DNA of 64,000 bases from NCBI GenBank assembly GCA_045598285.1, contig JAZLLU010000016.1, forward strand, positions 42,490 to 106,489, given 5' to 3'. Made by a program: the position numbers and the translations under genes. Under the pieces are notes generated by a model that saw only the letters and a list, made by a program, of their open reading frames with translations, was not told where the DNA came from and ran no database searches. The stretch comes from RGIG5612 sp045598285 (GTDB lineage: Bacteria > Bacillota > Clostridia > Lachnospirales > Lachnospiraceae). Below are positions 7,767-15,619 of this stretch, piece by piece (position 1 is the stretch's first letter; each line of letters begins with the position of its first letter).

Positions 7767-9002
7767 ATGATTGAAAAAGGACGAAAAAAATTTTCATACG
7801 AAAAATTAAAAAGACAGATTTTGGAATCTCTTTCAAAAGGTGAAAAAACTAGAAAAGAAATCTGCGAGGATATCGGAGAGGAGGCGAGTCTACCAAAAGC
7901 AACCCTTTCAGATGTTCTTTCCGATTTACAAAGGAATAATCTTATTGATGTTCCAAAAGGCAGAAATAGGAAAATCAGTCTTACTCCTTTTGCTTCTAAT
8001 TCGATGCCAAAAGAATTTTCGAGAGTTACAAAGGGCACATTAATAAAATGGGCATTATTGTTTTGCCTTGCGTCAGAAAAACGTGATTTGAGCTTAGAGA
8101 ACATTAAAAATAATGTTTTTTATCCGATGGGGAGTAGCGCAATAAGGAAACATCTTATTGAAATGAATACTGAAGGACTGATAGAAATAAAAAAACATGA
8201 CAAGAAGAATTATTATTGTCTTGCGGAAAAAGCACCAGTAATAATTTTGTCAACATATGAGGAGTTGTTTACTTTTTTTACTTGTTACAAGTTTGGTAAT
8301 ATTACTGATGAAGAAGAGAAAATAGCAGATAGAATCAGAGACTGGTTTGAATGGGATGAGGATGAAGGCATTATTGTTCGAGGAAGAAAAAACACTTTGA
8401 AAAAAAACAGTATGGATATTATTAAAAAACTGTTAGACATTCCTTATGAAGATAAAAAAATAAAAATAGTATTTAAAAGTAACGGCTCAACTCAAATTTT
8501 TGCTACTGGAAGGATTTTGTATTCTACTGAAACAAATGAATTTTATCTATTAGGAAAAACAAAGAACAAAAAAAAGAAAGAATCGATAACGATAGTTTCT
8601 TTTGCGTCCATTAAAGAAATATCCTTCACGGAATATAAAAATCTAGAATATGGAAAAAAAGTTTTTGATAAGTATATTGATGAAATGTTTGGACTTGATA
8701 CGGGTGAATTGTTAGATGTGGAAATACTTTTTAGAAAAACAAAATATACGGAAATCCTGATTAACCGACTGAAAAAAATGCGACCGAATGCGAGAATTAC
8801 GGAAAAAATAATAGAATATGATAATGAAAACAAAGAACGCATTCTAAGATACGAAGATAATATCAGAGGATATAATGCAATCCGAAAAATATTGAGAACG
8901 GCAGGAACTGATGCGGTTGTGATTAAGCCGGAAAATTTAAAAAAGGGAATGATTGATACAGCCATAAAAATTAATGATTTATATGATGAGGAGAATGTAT
9001 GA
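7767..9002 (+). CDS. WYL-domain regulator 1 (wHTH-WYL-WCX)
   Basis: 411 aa. Residues ~10-75 form a winged helix (EICEDIGEEASLPKATLSDVLSDLQRNNLIDV). A second HTH-like stretch follows (GSSAIRKHLIEMNTEGLIEIKK). A WYL-type Sm-fold core lies at ~230-290 (FATGRILYSTETNEFYLLGKTK), and a C-terminal WCX-like part ends in AVVIKPENLKKGM. WYL proteins bind nucleic acid or nucleotide ligands; tandem pairs such as PafBC work as heterodimers. It overlaps the second WYL gene by four bases and has no strong ribosome binding site of its own, so coupling with the preceding gene is likely. WYL partners are well known in Cas13d (VI-D) loci; here the effector is Cas13a. Confidence 0.75.
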   Translation: MIEKGRKKFSYEKLKRQILESLSKGEKTRKEICEDIGEEASLPKATLSDVLSDLQRNNLIDVPKGRNRKISLTPFASNSMPKEFSRVTKGTLIKWALLFCLASEKRDLSLENIKNNVFYPMGSSAIRKHLIEMNTEGLIEIKKHDKKNYYCLAEKAPVIILSTYEELFTFFTCYKFGNITDEEEKIADRIRDWFEWDEDEGIIVRGRKNTLKKNSMDIIKKLLDIPYEDKKIKIVFKSNGSTQIFATGRILYSTETNEFYLLGKTKNKKKKESITIVSFASIKEISFTEYKNLEYGKKVFDKYIDEMFGLDTGELLDVEILFRKTKYTEILINRLKKMRPNARITEKIIEYDNENKERILRYEDNIRGYNAIRKILRTAGTDAVVIKPENLKKGMIDTAIKINDLYDEENV

Positions 9003-9967
9003 TTATGGATGATGTCTATGAGAGAATCACGGCAATACTTTCGTTATTTTTGGCAGATAGTGTAATTACGATTAAAGAAATAGAGAAAAAAACAGCAATG
9101 CCAATTCAGGCCATACGTGATGATATCTGTGCATTAGCAAAACATTCGGTGTTTCATGACTGCTTTGATATTGATGGTCAGAGTTTTGATGAAGAACTTT
9201 TGAATCTTATGCGAAGAGGTGCAAAAGATGATGCTGAAATATATTTTTATCCATCTTATTTGACAAATGGAAAAGAAAAATATCTGATTCCATTAGAACG
9301 AATCGAATATCCGCATATTGAAAAATGGTTTAATCCTATAAAGCCTTTTTTTCGCATTAAAACAACGTTTTTATCAAAAGATGAAAAAATAGAATCGAAT
9401 ATAAAGAAGTTAGATGAATGCATATATAAACAAACTTTAATTAATTTTGCATATGGAAAGCAGCATATACATAATTGGAAACCAGTAAAAATATGGATTT
9501 CCTCAGATATTTTTGAAGCAGTTTGTATAGGAGAGAATAAGGATTTTTATTATATTGGTGAAATGACAGAAATTTGTGATACAGGGATAGAAAAGAAAAT
9601 CACAGATGAAAAAATTATTGATGAATTGGAAGCTGCGTGGGGATTACCAACAGAGGAACTAGAAAAGAGTTTTAAAGTGGAACTGCATTTGTTTCCGAAA
9701 AACCATAAAAATATATATGAGAAGTTAGAAAATGATACGACGCGGAGAACAAAGGGGGAATTAAAAGAAGGAACCAATTCCAAACTTTATGGTGGTGAAA
9801 CATATTATATATATAAAGATACTGTTAACGGAAAGGAATATTTCCAAAGATGGGTAATGGGGTATGGTTCATTATTAAAAGTAGTGAAGCCAAAATGGCT
9901 TGCTAAAGAAATTGCAGAAAAATTTAGAATAATAAAAGAACAAACAGAAAAAGGAATGTTTATTTAA
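8999..9967 (+). CDS. WYL-domain regulator 2
   Basis: 322 aa, overlapping the first WYL gene by four bases (ATGA), with GAGGAG upstream. Residues ~8-50 contain an HTH (ITIKEIEKKTAMPIQAIRDDICAL). A beta-rich WYL-like core is at ~140-185 (LINFAYGKQ, NWKPVKIWISSDIFEAVCIG, DFYYIGEM), and the C-terminus reads like WCX (ELHLFPKNHKNIYEKL, then YGSLLKVVKPKWLAKEI). It differs strongly from WYL 1, as expected for partners in a heterodimer. It ends 14 bp before cas13a. It probably regulates the operon or modulates Cas13a; both are inference. Confidence 0.7.
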   Translation: MIMDDVYERITAILSLFLADSVITIKEIEKKTAMPIQAIRDDICALAKHSVFHDCFDIDGQSFDEELLNLMRRGAKDDAEIYFYPSYLTNGKEKYLIPLERIEYPHIEKWFNPIKPFFRIKTTFLSKDEKIESNIKKLDECIYKQTLINFAYGKQHIHNWKPVKIWISSDIFEAVCIGENKDFYYIGEMTEICDTGIEKKITDEKIIDELEAAWGLPTEELEKSFKVELHLFPKNHKNIYEKLENDTTRRTKGELKEGTNSKLYGGETYYIYKDTVNGKEYFQRWVMGYGSLLKVVKPKWLAKEIAEKFRIIKEQTEKGMFI

Positions 9968-9981
9968 CAAGGAGGATAGGT

Positions 9982-12900
9982 ATGAAAATATCAAAAGATA
10001 ATCATCATCGCATGGCTGTAGGCAGAGAAAACGATAGTCCGATAGGAGGAATAACTTATACTACACCTAATTATGAAATTAGTGAACCTTCTAGTATTTT
10101 GAAAAAAAAGGATAATTCGGTGAAAGTTTTATATAATATTTTCACACCAGTTCAAGTTGGTACAAAACCAAAGGAAAAAAAGCCAGAAGATGACTATTAT
10201 TATGAGTATTTAATAAAAAAAGCGAATTATGATCTTAAAAAGAAGTATGAATCGGAAGGCAAGTTATATAAAGAAGCGTCAAAAACTTTAAATGAAATTC
10301 TATTTTATAAGCGTGTATATTTAGATAAAAATAAAAAAGAGCAAAAAGAAAGATGTTTAATAAAAAAAGGAGATCTTGAAAGAAAAATAAAAGAAGCATC
10401 AAAAATAGATGAACGAGTTGTTCCTAAAGAAATAGTTTCGCTTGCAATTAGAAAAAGTCTTAGGTCAGAAGCAGAAGGCTTGGTTTGTTTAATGAAAAAT
10501 ATTGGAAATGATAATATTGTAAAAGAAGATTTAGAAAAAATTTATGCATTTTATGAACGCCTTGAAGCAGATTATAACAAAATAGAAAAAGGGAAAGACA
10601 AATATATCCGTGCAATTAAAAATCAAAATCTATTGGTACAGCCCCAAAAAGAAAACGAGGACCTGATTACGTTGCCGATTCCATCCGATCAGGGGAAAAA
10701 GGAGGAGACCCGTAATATAAAAACAGATGAAAAAAAGGGATTGGAAGTATTCCTTTCTAAATTTGCACAGCTTGATGAAAAAGCAAGAACAGATTGTCTT
10801 AGGAAAGTAAGTCGTCTTATAGATGTCTATTTTTCTGCTCCAGAGAATTATGAAAAAGGAAACAACGTTGATTTAGCTAGTATAGACTCTTCTTGCTTCA
10901 ATATATGGGAACATCATGAAAAAAGAAGAATAACTAAAGAAAATTTTGTTGAGATTCCTGAGGTTTTTAAAGAGAGTGATTTGAAAACAATTTCTTTGCT
11001 TGAAAAGAAAAATGGAATGATTGAACTAACTGAAAGAATAAGAAATAGAAATATCAGTTGTTATAGATTCGCAGTAGCCGTGCAAGATAATGATGATGGG
11101 ACTCTCTTTTTTGAAGATAAAAATATTAATATGTTCTGGATACATCATATAGAAAATGCGGTTGAACGAATTCTTAAAAATCGACTTGAAGGCAATATGT
11201 TCAAACTTCAACTTTCTTATTTAACTGAAAAAGTATGGAAAGATGTATTAAATCTTATAAGTACAAAATATATAGGTTTAGGTAAAGCGGTTTTTAATTT
11301 TGCAATGGATGAAGCTTTTTTGGAGAAAAAAGAAACTGACATTGAGTTAGGAAAAATATCTGAAAAAGCCATTAATGGGCTAAATTCATTCGATTATGAG
11401 ATGATAAAAGCAAGGGAAACTTTTCAAAGAGAGCTTGCTGTTAATGTAGCATATGCGGCAAATAATCTTTCAAGAGCGGTGCTAGACCCTATTAAAATAG
11501 AAAACGAGATAGAAAAACAACAGAAGGAAAAAGAAGCCGGTACAAGAAAACGAATAGATGAGTTTGATGACATTCTGTTATTAAATAAAAACCAGATAAA
11601 AAATGTCTATAAAGGAGATAATCAGGATGACCTATTGAAAAACATCTTGCAGTTTTTTGGAGGTAAATCTAAATCTGACATAGAATTGATAAAAAACAAT
11701 TATCATGGTGCTGACGATTATGCAGTGAATTTTCTTTTTGACATAAAAGAACAGATTTATTCTCTCAGGAATGATAGCTTCCATTTTAGAACTAATGCAA
11801 ATGGCAATAACATCGGAAATACAGAATTGATTGCAACCTTGTTTAAAAAAGAAACACAAAAATCCTTACAAAGCAAAAAAGATAAGTTTCATAGCAACAA
11901 TCTCCCAATGTTTTATCCGGACAATGAACTGGAAAATGTGCTTAATCATATTTACAAGAATGATGTAACACGCAATGCTATGGTTCCGGCTTTTAATCGT
12001 GTTATTGTAAGAAAAAATCTGTCGGATTTCATCAGTCAAATTATGGAAGTTACAAGTATAAATCTCGAAGAAAAAAATCGGGAACAATGGGACAGCGCTC
12101 TTTATTATTTACTAAAAGAAATCTATTATAATGATTTTCTTGTATCAGACAAAGTAAATGGTTTATTTTTGGATTCGATTGAAGAACTAAAGGGTAAAGA
12201 TCCAAAAGAACAGAGGGCCGTTGACAATTTTAAGAATAGGTGTAAAGAGATTCAAGGCTCATTTGTTGATGTGTGTCAGCAGATTATGACGGATTACAAT
12301 ATTCAAAATAATCAGAAACGTAAAGTTAGAACATCAAATGATTCGGTTATGGATAAAGCCATTTATTCACATTTCCCACTTTTGCTCACTAAAACAATAG
12401 CAATAGCATTTGGAAAATATTTAAAAAGTGAAGATAACGAGAAAGTATATGGATTTATTTTTAAATCCCCAGTGATTAAAACAATGCCGACAGAAGATAA
12501 CTTTCTTCCGAAGTGGACTTCAAAGGCATATGCTGGATTGATAGAACGCACAGAACAGAAAAAGGACATTTTGAGATGGTATATTACAGGAAAGTTTATG
12601 AGTTCACGTTATCTTAACCTTTTGGCTGGCTCAATGAGGTCTTACATACAATACGCAAATGACATTATAAATCGAGCAAAGAAAACAGAAAATAGTTTGC
12701 ATATTGATGAAAAGGCACGGTTGAAAAATATAGAGGAGGCCGTAAAAATTATTGACATTTGCATCAATACATCAGGTGTGTTTTCCAATGAAGTATATGA
12801 TTATTTTAAAGATGAAGATGATTATGCAGAATATCTTGGAAAATACGTTGACTATAAAAAAGAAATAGGTTTGAGTTCTTATGCATCACTGCAAGCATTT

Positions 12901-14151
12901 TGTCAGGATGAGAATGGAGAGCAAATTTTTGATGTGTATTGCGATGCAAAGAATCCGAAAGTGAATCGTAATATAATTATTTCTAAACTTTTCAGTCCTG
13001 ATAGGATACTAGAAGATATAGTGGATAAAGTAACAGAGAAAGAATTGAAAGATTATTACAAAGATTCCATAGCAACTTATAGAAAAAATGGAAAATGTAA
13101 TAATAGTAAAGAGCAAAAAGGATTATTAAAGTATCAGAAATTAAAGAATCATGTTGAACTCAGAGAATTAGTTGAATATGGAGAGATTGCAAATGATCTT
13201 TTAGGACAGTTAATTAACTGGTCATTTTTAAGGGAAAGGGATCTTTTATATTTTCAATTGGGATTTCACTATATTTGCATTTATAATGATTCTGAAAAAC
13301 CAGAGGCATACAAAACAATAAAGATGGAAAATGGTAGCAATATAAAAAATGCTATTTTATATCAAATTCTTGGTATGTATGTAAATGGAATCGGGGTATA
13401 TTCTCCAACAAATAATATGGATAGGCTTTTAGAAACAAATGTTATTGGAAGTGCGGGAAGTAAGGTAAATGCATTTATGGATTACACAGGATTTCTTAAT
13501 GCACAAATCGGGAAAGATAACGGGGAAAAGGAATGGTTGTATTATGCCGGAATGGAAGTATTCGAAAATACAAAAGAGCATGATAATATTATAGAACTTC
13601 GGAATTATATTGACCATTTTAAATTATACAGTGTTTTGGATAGGAGCATTCTCGATTTATATAGCGAGATATTTGATAGATTTTTTACTTATGATATGAA
13701 ATATCAAAAAAATGTAATCAACCTATTGATGAATATATTGGCAAAGTATAAAATTGTTGCGGAGGTCACAGTAGGCAGCGGAAATAAGAAATATGGAAAT
13801 AGAGGGGGAGAAAAACAATCTGCAAAAATTGTAGTAAGAGAATTGAAACCAGACCAATTCACATATAAGTTTGAAAACGAAACTTTACATATTGACGCAA
13901 AAGATGAAAGATTTTTAAATACTGTTGCTAAACTATTGGAACGAAAAGCAGAAACAAAGGATTCTTCTATAAAAATAAGAACATCTGAAGAAAAGATAGA
14001 AAATCAAGAACAAAATAGAAAGCAAGAAGAAAAAAGTAAGAGCAAGAAGATAAATAATTATGATTCATCAAGTAAAGGAAAATATGATACAGGGTCTTTG
14101 TCATACAATCCTTTTGCTGATTTTTTGAAAAATTATCAAGTTGATAAATAA
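9982..14151 (+). CDS. cas13a: Cas13a (C2c2), type VI-A RNA-guided RNase
   Basis: 1389 aa, with ACAAGGAGG before the ATG. The start MKISKDNHHRMAV is like other Lachnospiraceae-type Cas13a proteins. Two HEPN RNase motifs are intact: RNDSFH (R596, H601) and RNYIDH (R1207, H1212), in the positions and spacing of VI-A enzymes. Cas13a binds a crRNA, pairs with target RNA and then cuts RNA with the composite HEPN site, causing collateral RNA loss. The last ~70 residues are a charged, low-complexity Lys/Glu/Ser tail that may be a flexible addition. The CRISPR array lies 219 bp downstream on the same strand; no cas1/cas2 is in the window, so spacers must come from machinery elsewhere. Confidence 0.96.
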   Translation: MKISKDNHHRMAVGRENDSPIGGITYTTPNYEISEPSSILKKKDNSVKVLYNIFTPVQVGTKPKEKKPEDDYYYEYLIKKANYDLKKKYESEGKLYKEASKTLNEILFYKRVYLDKNKKEQKERCLIKKGDLERKIKEASKIDERVVPKEIVSLAIRKSLRSEAEGLVCLMKNIGNDNIVKEDLEKIYAFYERLEADYNKIEKGKDKYIRAIKNQNLLVQPQKENEDLITLPIPSDQGKKEETRNIKTDEKKGLEVFLSKFAQLDEKARTDCLRKVSRLIDVYFSAPENYEKGNNVDLASIDSSCFNIWEHHEKRRITKENFVEIPEVFKESDLKTISLLEKKNGMIELTERIRNRNISCYRFAVAVQDNDDGTLFFEDKNINMFWIHHIENAVERILKNRLEGNMFKLQLSYLTEKVWKDVLNLISTKYIGLGKAVFNFAMDEAFLEKKETDIELGKISEKAINGLNSFDYEMIKARETFQRELAVNVAYAANNLSRAVLDPIKIENEIEKQQKEKEAGTRKRIDEFDDILLLNKNQIKNVYKGDNQDDLLKNILQFFGGKSKSDIELIKNNYHGADDYAVNFLFDIKEQIYSLRNDSFHFRTNANGNNIGNTELIATLFKKETQKSLQSKKDKFHSNNLPMFYPDNELENVLNHIYKNDVTRNAMVPAFNRVIVRKNLSDFISQIMEVTSINLEEKNREQWDSALYYLLKEIYYNDFLVSDKVNGLFLDSIEELKGKDPKEQRAVDNFKNRCKEIQGSFVDVCQQIMTDYNIQNNQKRKVRTSNDSVMDKAIYSHFPLLLTKTIAIAFGKYLKSEDNEKVYGFIFKSPVIKTMPTEDNFLPKWTSKAYAGLIERTEQKKDILRWYITGKFMSSRYLNLLAGSMRSYIQYANDIINRAKKTENSLHIDEKARLKNIEEAVKIIDICINTSGVFSNEVYDYFKDEDDYAEYLGKYVDYKKEIGLSSYASLQAFCQDENGEQIFDVYCDAKNPKVNRNIIISKLFSPDRILEDIVDKVTEKELKDYYKDSIATYRKNGKCNNSKEQKGLLKYQKLKNHVELRELVEYGEIANDLLGQLINWSFLRERDLLYFQLGFHYICIYNDSEKPEAYKTIKMENGSNIKNAILYQILGMYVNGIGVYSPTNNMDRLLETNVIGSAGSKVNAFMDYTGFLNAQIGKDNGEKEWLYYAGMEVFENTKEHDNIIELRNYIDHFKLYSVLDRSILDLYSEIFDRFFTYDMKYQKNVINLLMNILAKYKIVAEVTVGSGNKKYGNRGGEKQSAKIVVRELKPDQFTYKFENETLHIDAKDERFLNTVAKLLERKAETKDSSIKIRTSEEKIENQEQNRKQEEKSKSKKINNYDSSSKGKYDTGSLSYNPFADFLKNYQVDK

Positions 14152-14170
14152 AAAAAGAATGATATTATTA

Positions 14171-14219
14171 GATTGACCGGAAAAATGCGGTAGTAAAGAT
14201 GTATTTTTTCGGGTCAATC
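14171..14219. repeat. Inverted repeat downstream of cas13a (CRISPR leader region)
   Basis: The arms GATTGACC-GGAAAAAT (14171-14186) and ATTTTTTC-GGGTCAATC (14203-14219) pair almost perfectly. There is no T-run after it, so it is a poor intrinsic terminator. The GATTGACC word recurs at 14298-14305 just before the array. Confidence 0.5.
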
Positions 14220-14299
14220 GAACAAATAAAAAATTATATTTTTAGAAAGACTAGTTTCTCTGATAAAATCAAAGCGTATGGAGTTTTACTATAAATTGA

Positions 14300-14327
14300 T
14301 TGACCAGAAAATTGGTATATTTATAGG
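14300..14327 (+). promoter_or_regulatory. Candidate CRISPR-array promoter
   Basis: TTGACC (14300-14305) and TATAGG (14322-14327), spaced 16 bp, would start a transcript about 14335, just ahead of the first repeat at 14371. The -10 box is weak. Confidence 0.4.
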
Positions 14328-14370
14328 GAAATTTTTGTTAGAATATTAAATTATTGTTGAAAGTACAGTA

Positions 14371-14935
14371 GAGAACAGCCCGACATAGAGGGCAATCACA
14401 CTCTTTGAATTTATTGTATCTCGTGCATTTCTGCTCCACGAGAACAGCCCGACATAGAGGGCAATCACATAGGGGTGATGAGTGATGTGTCAAACTCTAT
14501 TTGGAGAACAGCCCGACATAGAGGGCAATCACGAATTACAAATTTTTCAGATATGTATTATATATATCTGTGAGAACAGCCCGACATAGAGGGCAATCAC
14601 CTGTCGCAGTGGTCTCTGGGTCAAATTTGATGCTGAGCGAGAACAGCCCGACATAGAGGGCAATCACAACCATCTGGAATGTTATTAAAACACCAATTTT
14701 CCGTGATGACGAGAACAGCCCGACATAGAGGGCAATCACACATATGCGTTACCTCCTTTTTGTTTTTTGGTGGAAAACAGCCCGACATTAGAGGGCAATC
14801 ACAAATTAGACAAAGTCTCTAGGCATTTATAAGAAATACTGAAAACAGCCCGACATTAGAGGGCAATCACGTTATATATGTACTTTTTTGTCCGAAAACC
14901 ATATTCGAAAACAGCCCGACATAGAGGGCTGTTTT
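14371..14935 (+). CRISPR. Type VI-A CRISPR array, 9 repeats / 8 spacers
   Basis: Repeats start at 14371, 14440, 14504, 14572, 14639, 14711, 14773, 14841 and 14907. The unit is 29 nt (30 in repeats 7 and 8, which carry an extra T in the loop) and contains a stem AGCCC / GGGC with loop GACATAGA and a 3' tail AATCAC. Repeats 7-9 begin GAAAACAG rather than GAGAACAG. Spacers are 33-43 nt. The repeat is very close to what I recall for Clostridium aminophilum Cas13a. Hairpin 5' of the spacer and decay at the far end both indicate transcription on the + strand, as for cas13a. The reverse complements of the spacers have open frames, fitting antisense targeting of mRNA. Confidence 0.97.
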
Positions 14936-14938
14936 TTT
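14908..14938 (+). terminator. Intrinsic terminator made from the last CRISPR repeat
   Basis: In the ninth repeat the normal tail GGGCAATCAC is replaced by GGGCTGTTTT. AAAACAGCCC (14908-14917) and GGGCTGTTTT (14926-14935) form a perfect 10-bp stem around the usual loop GACATAGA, followed by a T-run to 14938. Confidence 0.85.
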
Positions 14939-14947
14939 ATGTTTTTT

Positions 14948-14961
14948 TTAGTTCGAATAAA
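14948..14961 (-). promoter_or_regulatory. Third copy of the TTCGAA-centred repeat, inverted
   Basis: TTAGTTCGAATAAA is the exact reverse complement of the 14-base core found twice upstream of the operon (5288-5301 and 5427-5440). It lies just after the array terminator, so the system is bracketed by the motif. Confidence 0.5.
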
Positions 14962-15151
14962 AGTAAAAAACAGACAATTATAATAAATAAAGAAGCATGA
15001 TATGTTTTTTGAATTAATTATTAGAGCTATGAATAGAATTAATAAATGCAAAATGTAATGAAAAATGATTATTAACTGAATATTATTGCTCATTTTGATC
15101 CACTAGTAAGGTGCTTTAATTTATGAAAGTAAAGAAAATTTTTAATAGTTT

Positions 15152-15190
15152 GTTAATTATTCAAAAAAATAATACATATAAATATATAGA
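15152..15190 (+). promoter_or_regulatory. Promoter-like repeat, copy 1
   Basis: GTTAATTATTCAAAAAA followed by an AATACATATAAA-like stretch and TAGA. It resembles 18975-19025 and 21935-21985. It lies 40-75 bp upstream of the first zinc-ribbon gene, as a promoter would. Confidence 0.4.
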
Positions 15191-15226
15191 GGTAAAAAAT
15201 ATTCATAGTATAAGGAGAAAACAATT

Positions 15227-15355
15227 ATGTACAAAATTTCAAGAAGAGCTTTATCAAAACATGTTTACTCATTTAGAACTACTTGTTGGTGCTGCCATAA
15301 TGTTGTAAACATACCTGACTCTGGACATTGTCCAATTTGTGGCGCAATTAACTAA
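15227..15355 (+). CDS. 42-aa zinc-ribbon micro-protein, copy 1
   Basis: ATG 15227 follows TAAGGAGAAAACAATT; stop at 15355. The peptide starts MYKISRRAL and holds two knuckles, CWCC and CPIC, separated by 14 residues: a compact rubredoxin-like zinc ribbon with a basic N-terminus. A near-identical copy is at 19067-19195, with most changes at third codon positions, which supports real coding. No family name is known to me. It may bind nucleic acid or a protein partner; the function is unknown. It is followed by a conserved leader hairpin and the 48-aa gene. Confidence 0.7.
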   Translation: MYKISRRALSKHVYSFRTTCWCCHNVVNIPDSGHCPICGAIN

Positions 15356-15356
15356 A

Positions 15357-15400
15357 CCTTCATCCCTTAAGCTGTCCTATCGGCTATACGGGGGAAGGAG
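15357..15400 (+). promoter_or_regulatory. Leader hairpin with ATCGGCTATACGG motif covering a ribosome binding site
   Basis: CCTT-CAT-CCC (15357-15366) can pair with GGGGG-AAGG (15390-15398), hiding the Shine-Dalgarno of the 48-aa gene. The inner word ATCGGCTATACGG (15379-15391) occurs again at 19038 and 19219, each time just before a small gene. A translational switch is inferred. Confidence 0.45.
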
Positions 15401-15407
15401 AATGACT

Positions 15408-15554
15408 ATGGATAGAATATTAAAAGCCAAGTCAACGGGATATGGATTAGTAGAACTTAGAACGATAGGTTCAAGCTATGCAGTTTATGTTGCGGGGCAA
15501 CTTAAACTTAGCACCAGTGATTTAGTATATGCCATATCAGTTTTTGATAAATAA
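15408..15554 (+). CDS. 48-aa conserved micro-protein, copy 1
   Basis: I choose ATG 15408, seven bases after GGAAGGAG, rather than ATG 15402. The protein begins MDRILKAKSTGYGLVEL, then has alternating hydrophobics (SYAVYVAG, LVYAISVF) suggesting a small beta sheet. Copy 2 at 22025 has the same protein with about six amino-acid changes and many silent changes, evidence of selection. No cysteines, signal peptide or membrane segment. I know no family. Its two copies head the two large modules of this island. Confidence 0.65.
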   Translation: MDRILKAKSTGYGLVELRTIGSSYAVYVAGQLKLSTSDLVYAISVFDK

Positions 15555-15619
15555 AGATATTAATTTTTAATAATAAAACAACATATATAAGTAAAAGATG
15601 AAAAATGGAGGAGTCCAAA

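Larger units (their letters stand above)
15227..15401 (+). repeat. Direct repeat unit A1 (zinc-ribbon gene plus leader element)
   Basis: About 175 bp, nearly identical to 19067-19241. The non-coding part after the stop codon is 100 percent conserved up to the ribosome binding site of the next gene, while the downstream genes differ. Confidence 0.85.

Noticed and set aside
9982..14151. Cas13d or Cas13b assignment suggested by the WYL genes
   Set aside because: The protein is 1389 aa with the MKISK start, RNYIDH-type HEPN2 and the HEPN spacing of Cas13a; the repeat also fits VI-A. Cas13d is near 930 aa.
14536..14739. Minus-strand open frame with a repeated IALYVGLFS peptide
   Set aside because: It is the CRISPR repeat read on the wrong strand; the periodic peptide comes from the repeats.
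15227..15355. RiPP precursor peptide
   Set aside because: The 42-aa protein is a basic zinc ribbon without a leader/core split, and no modifying enzyme is close by.
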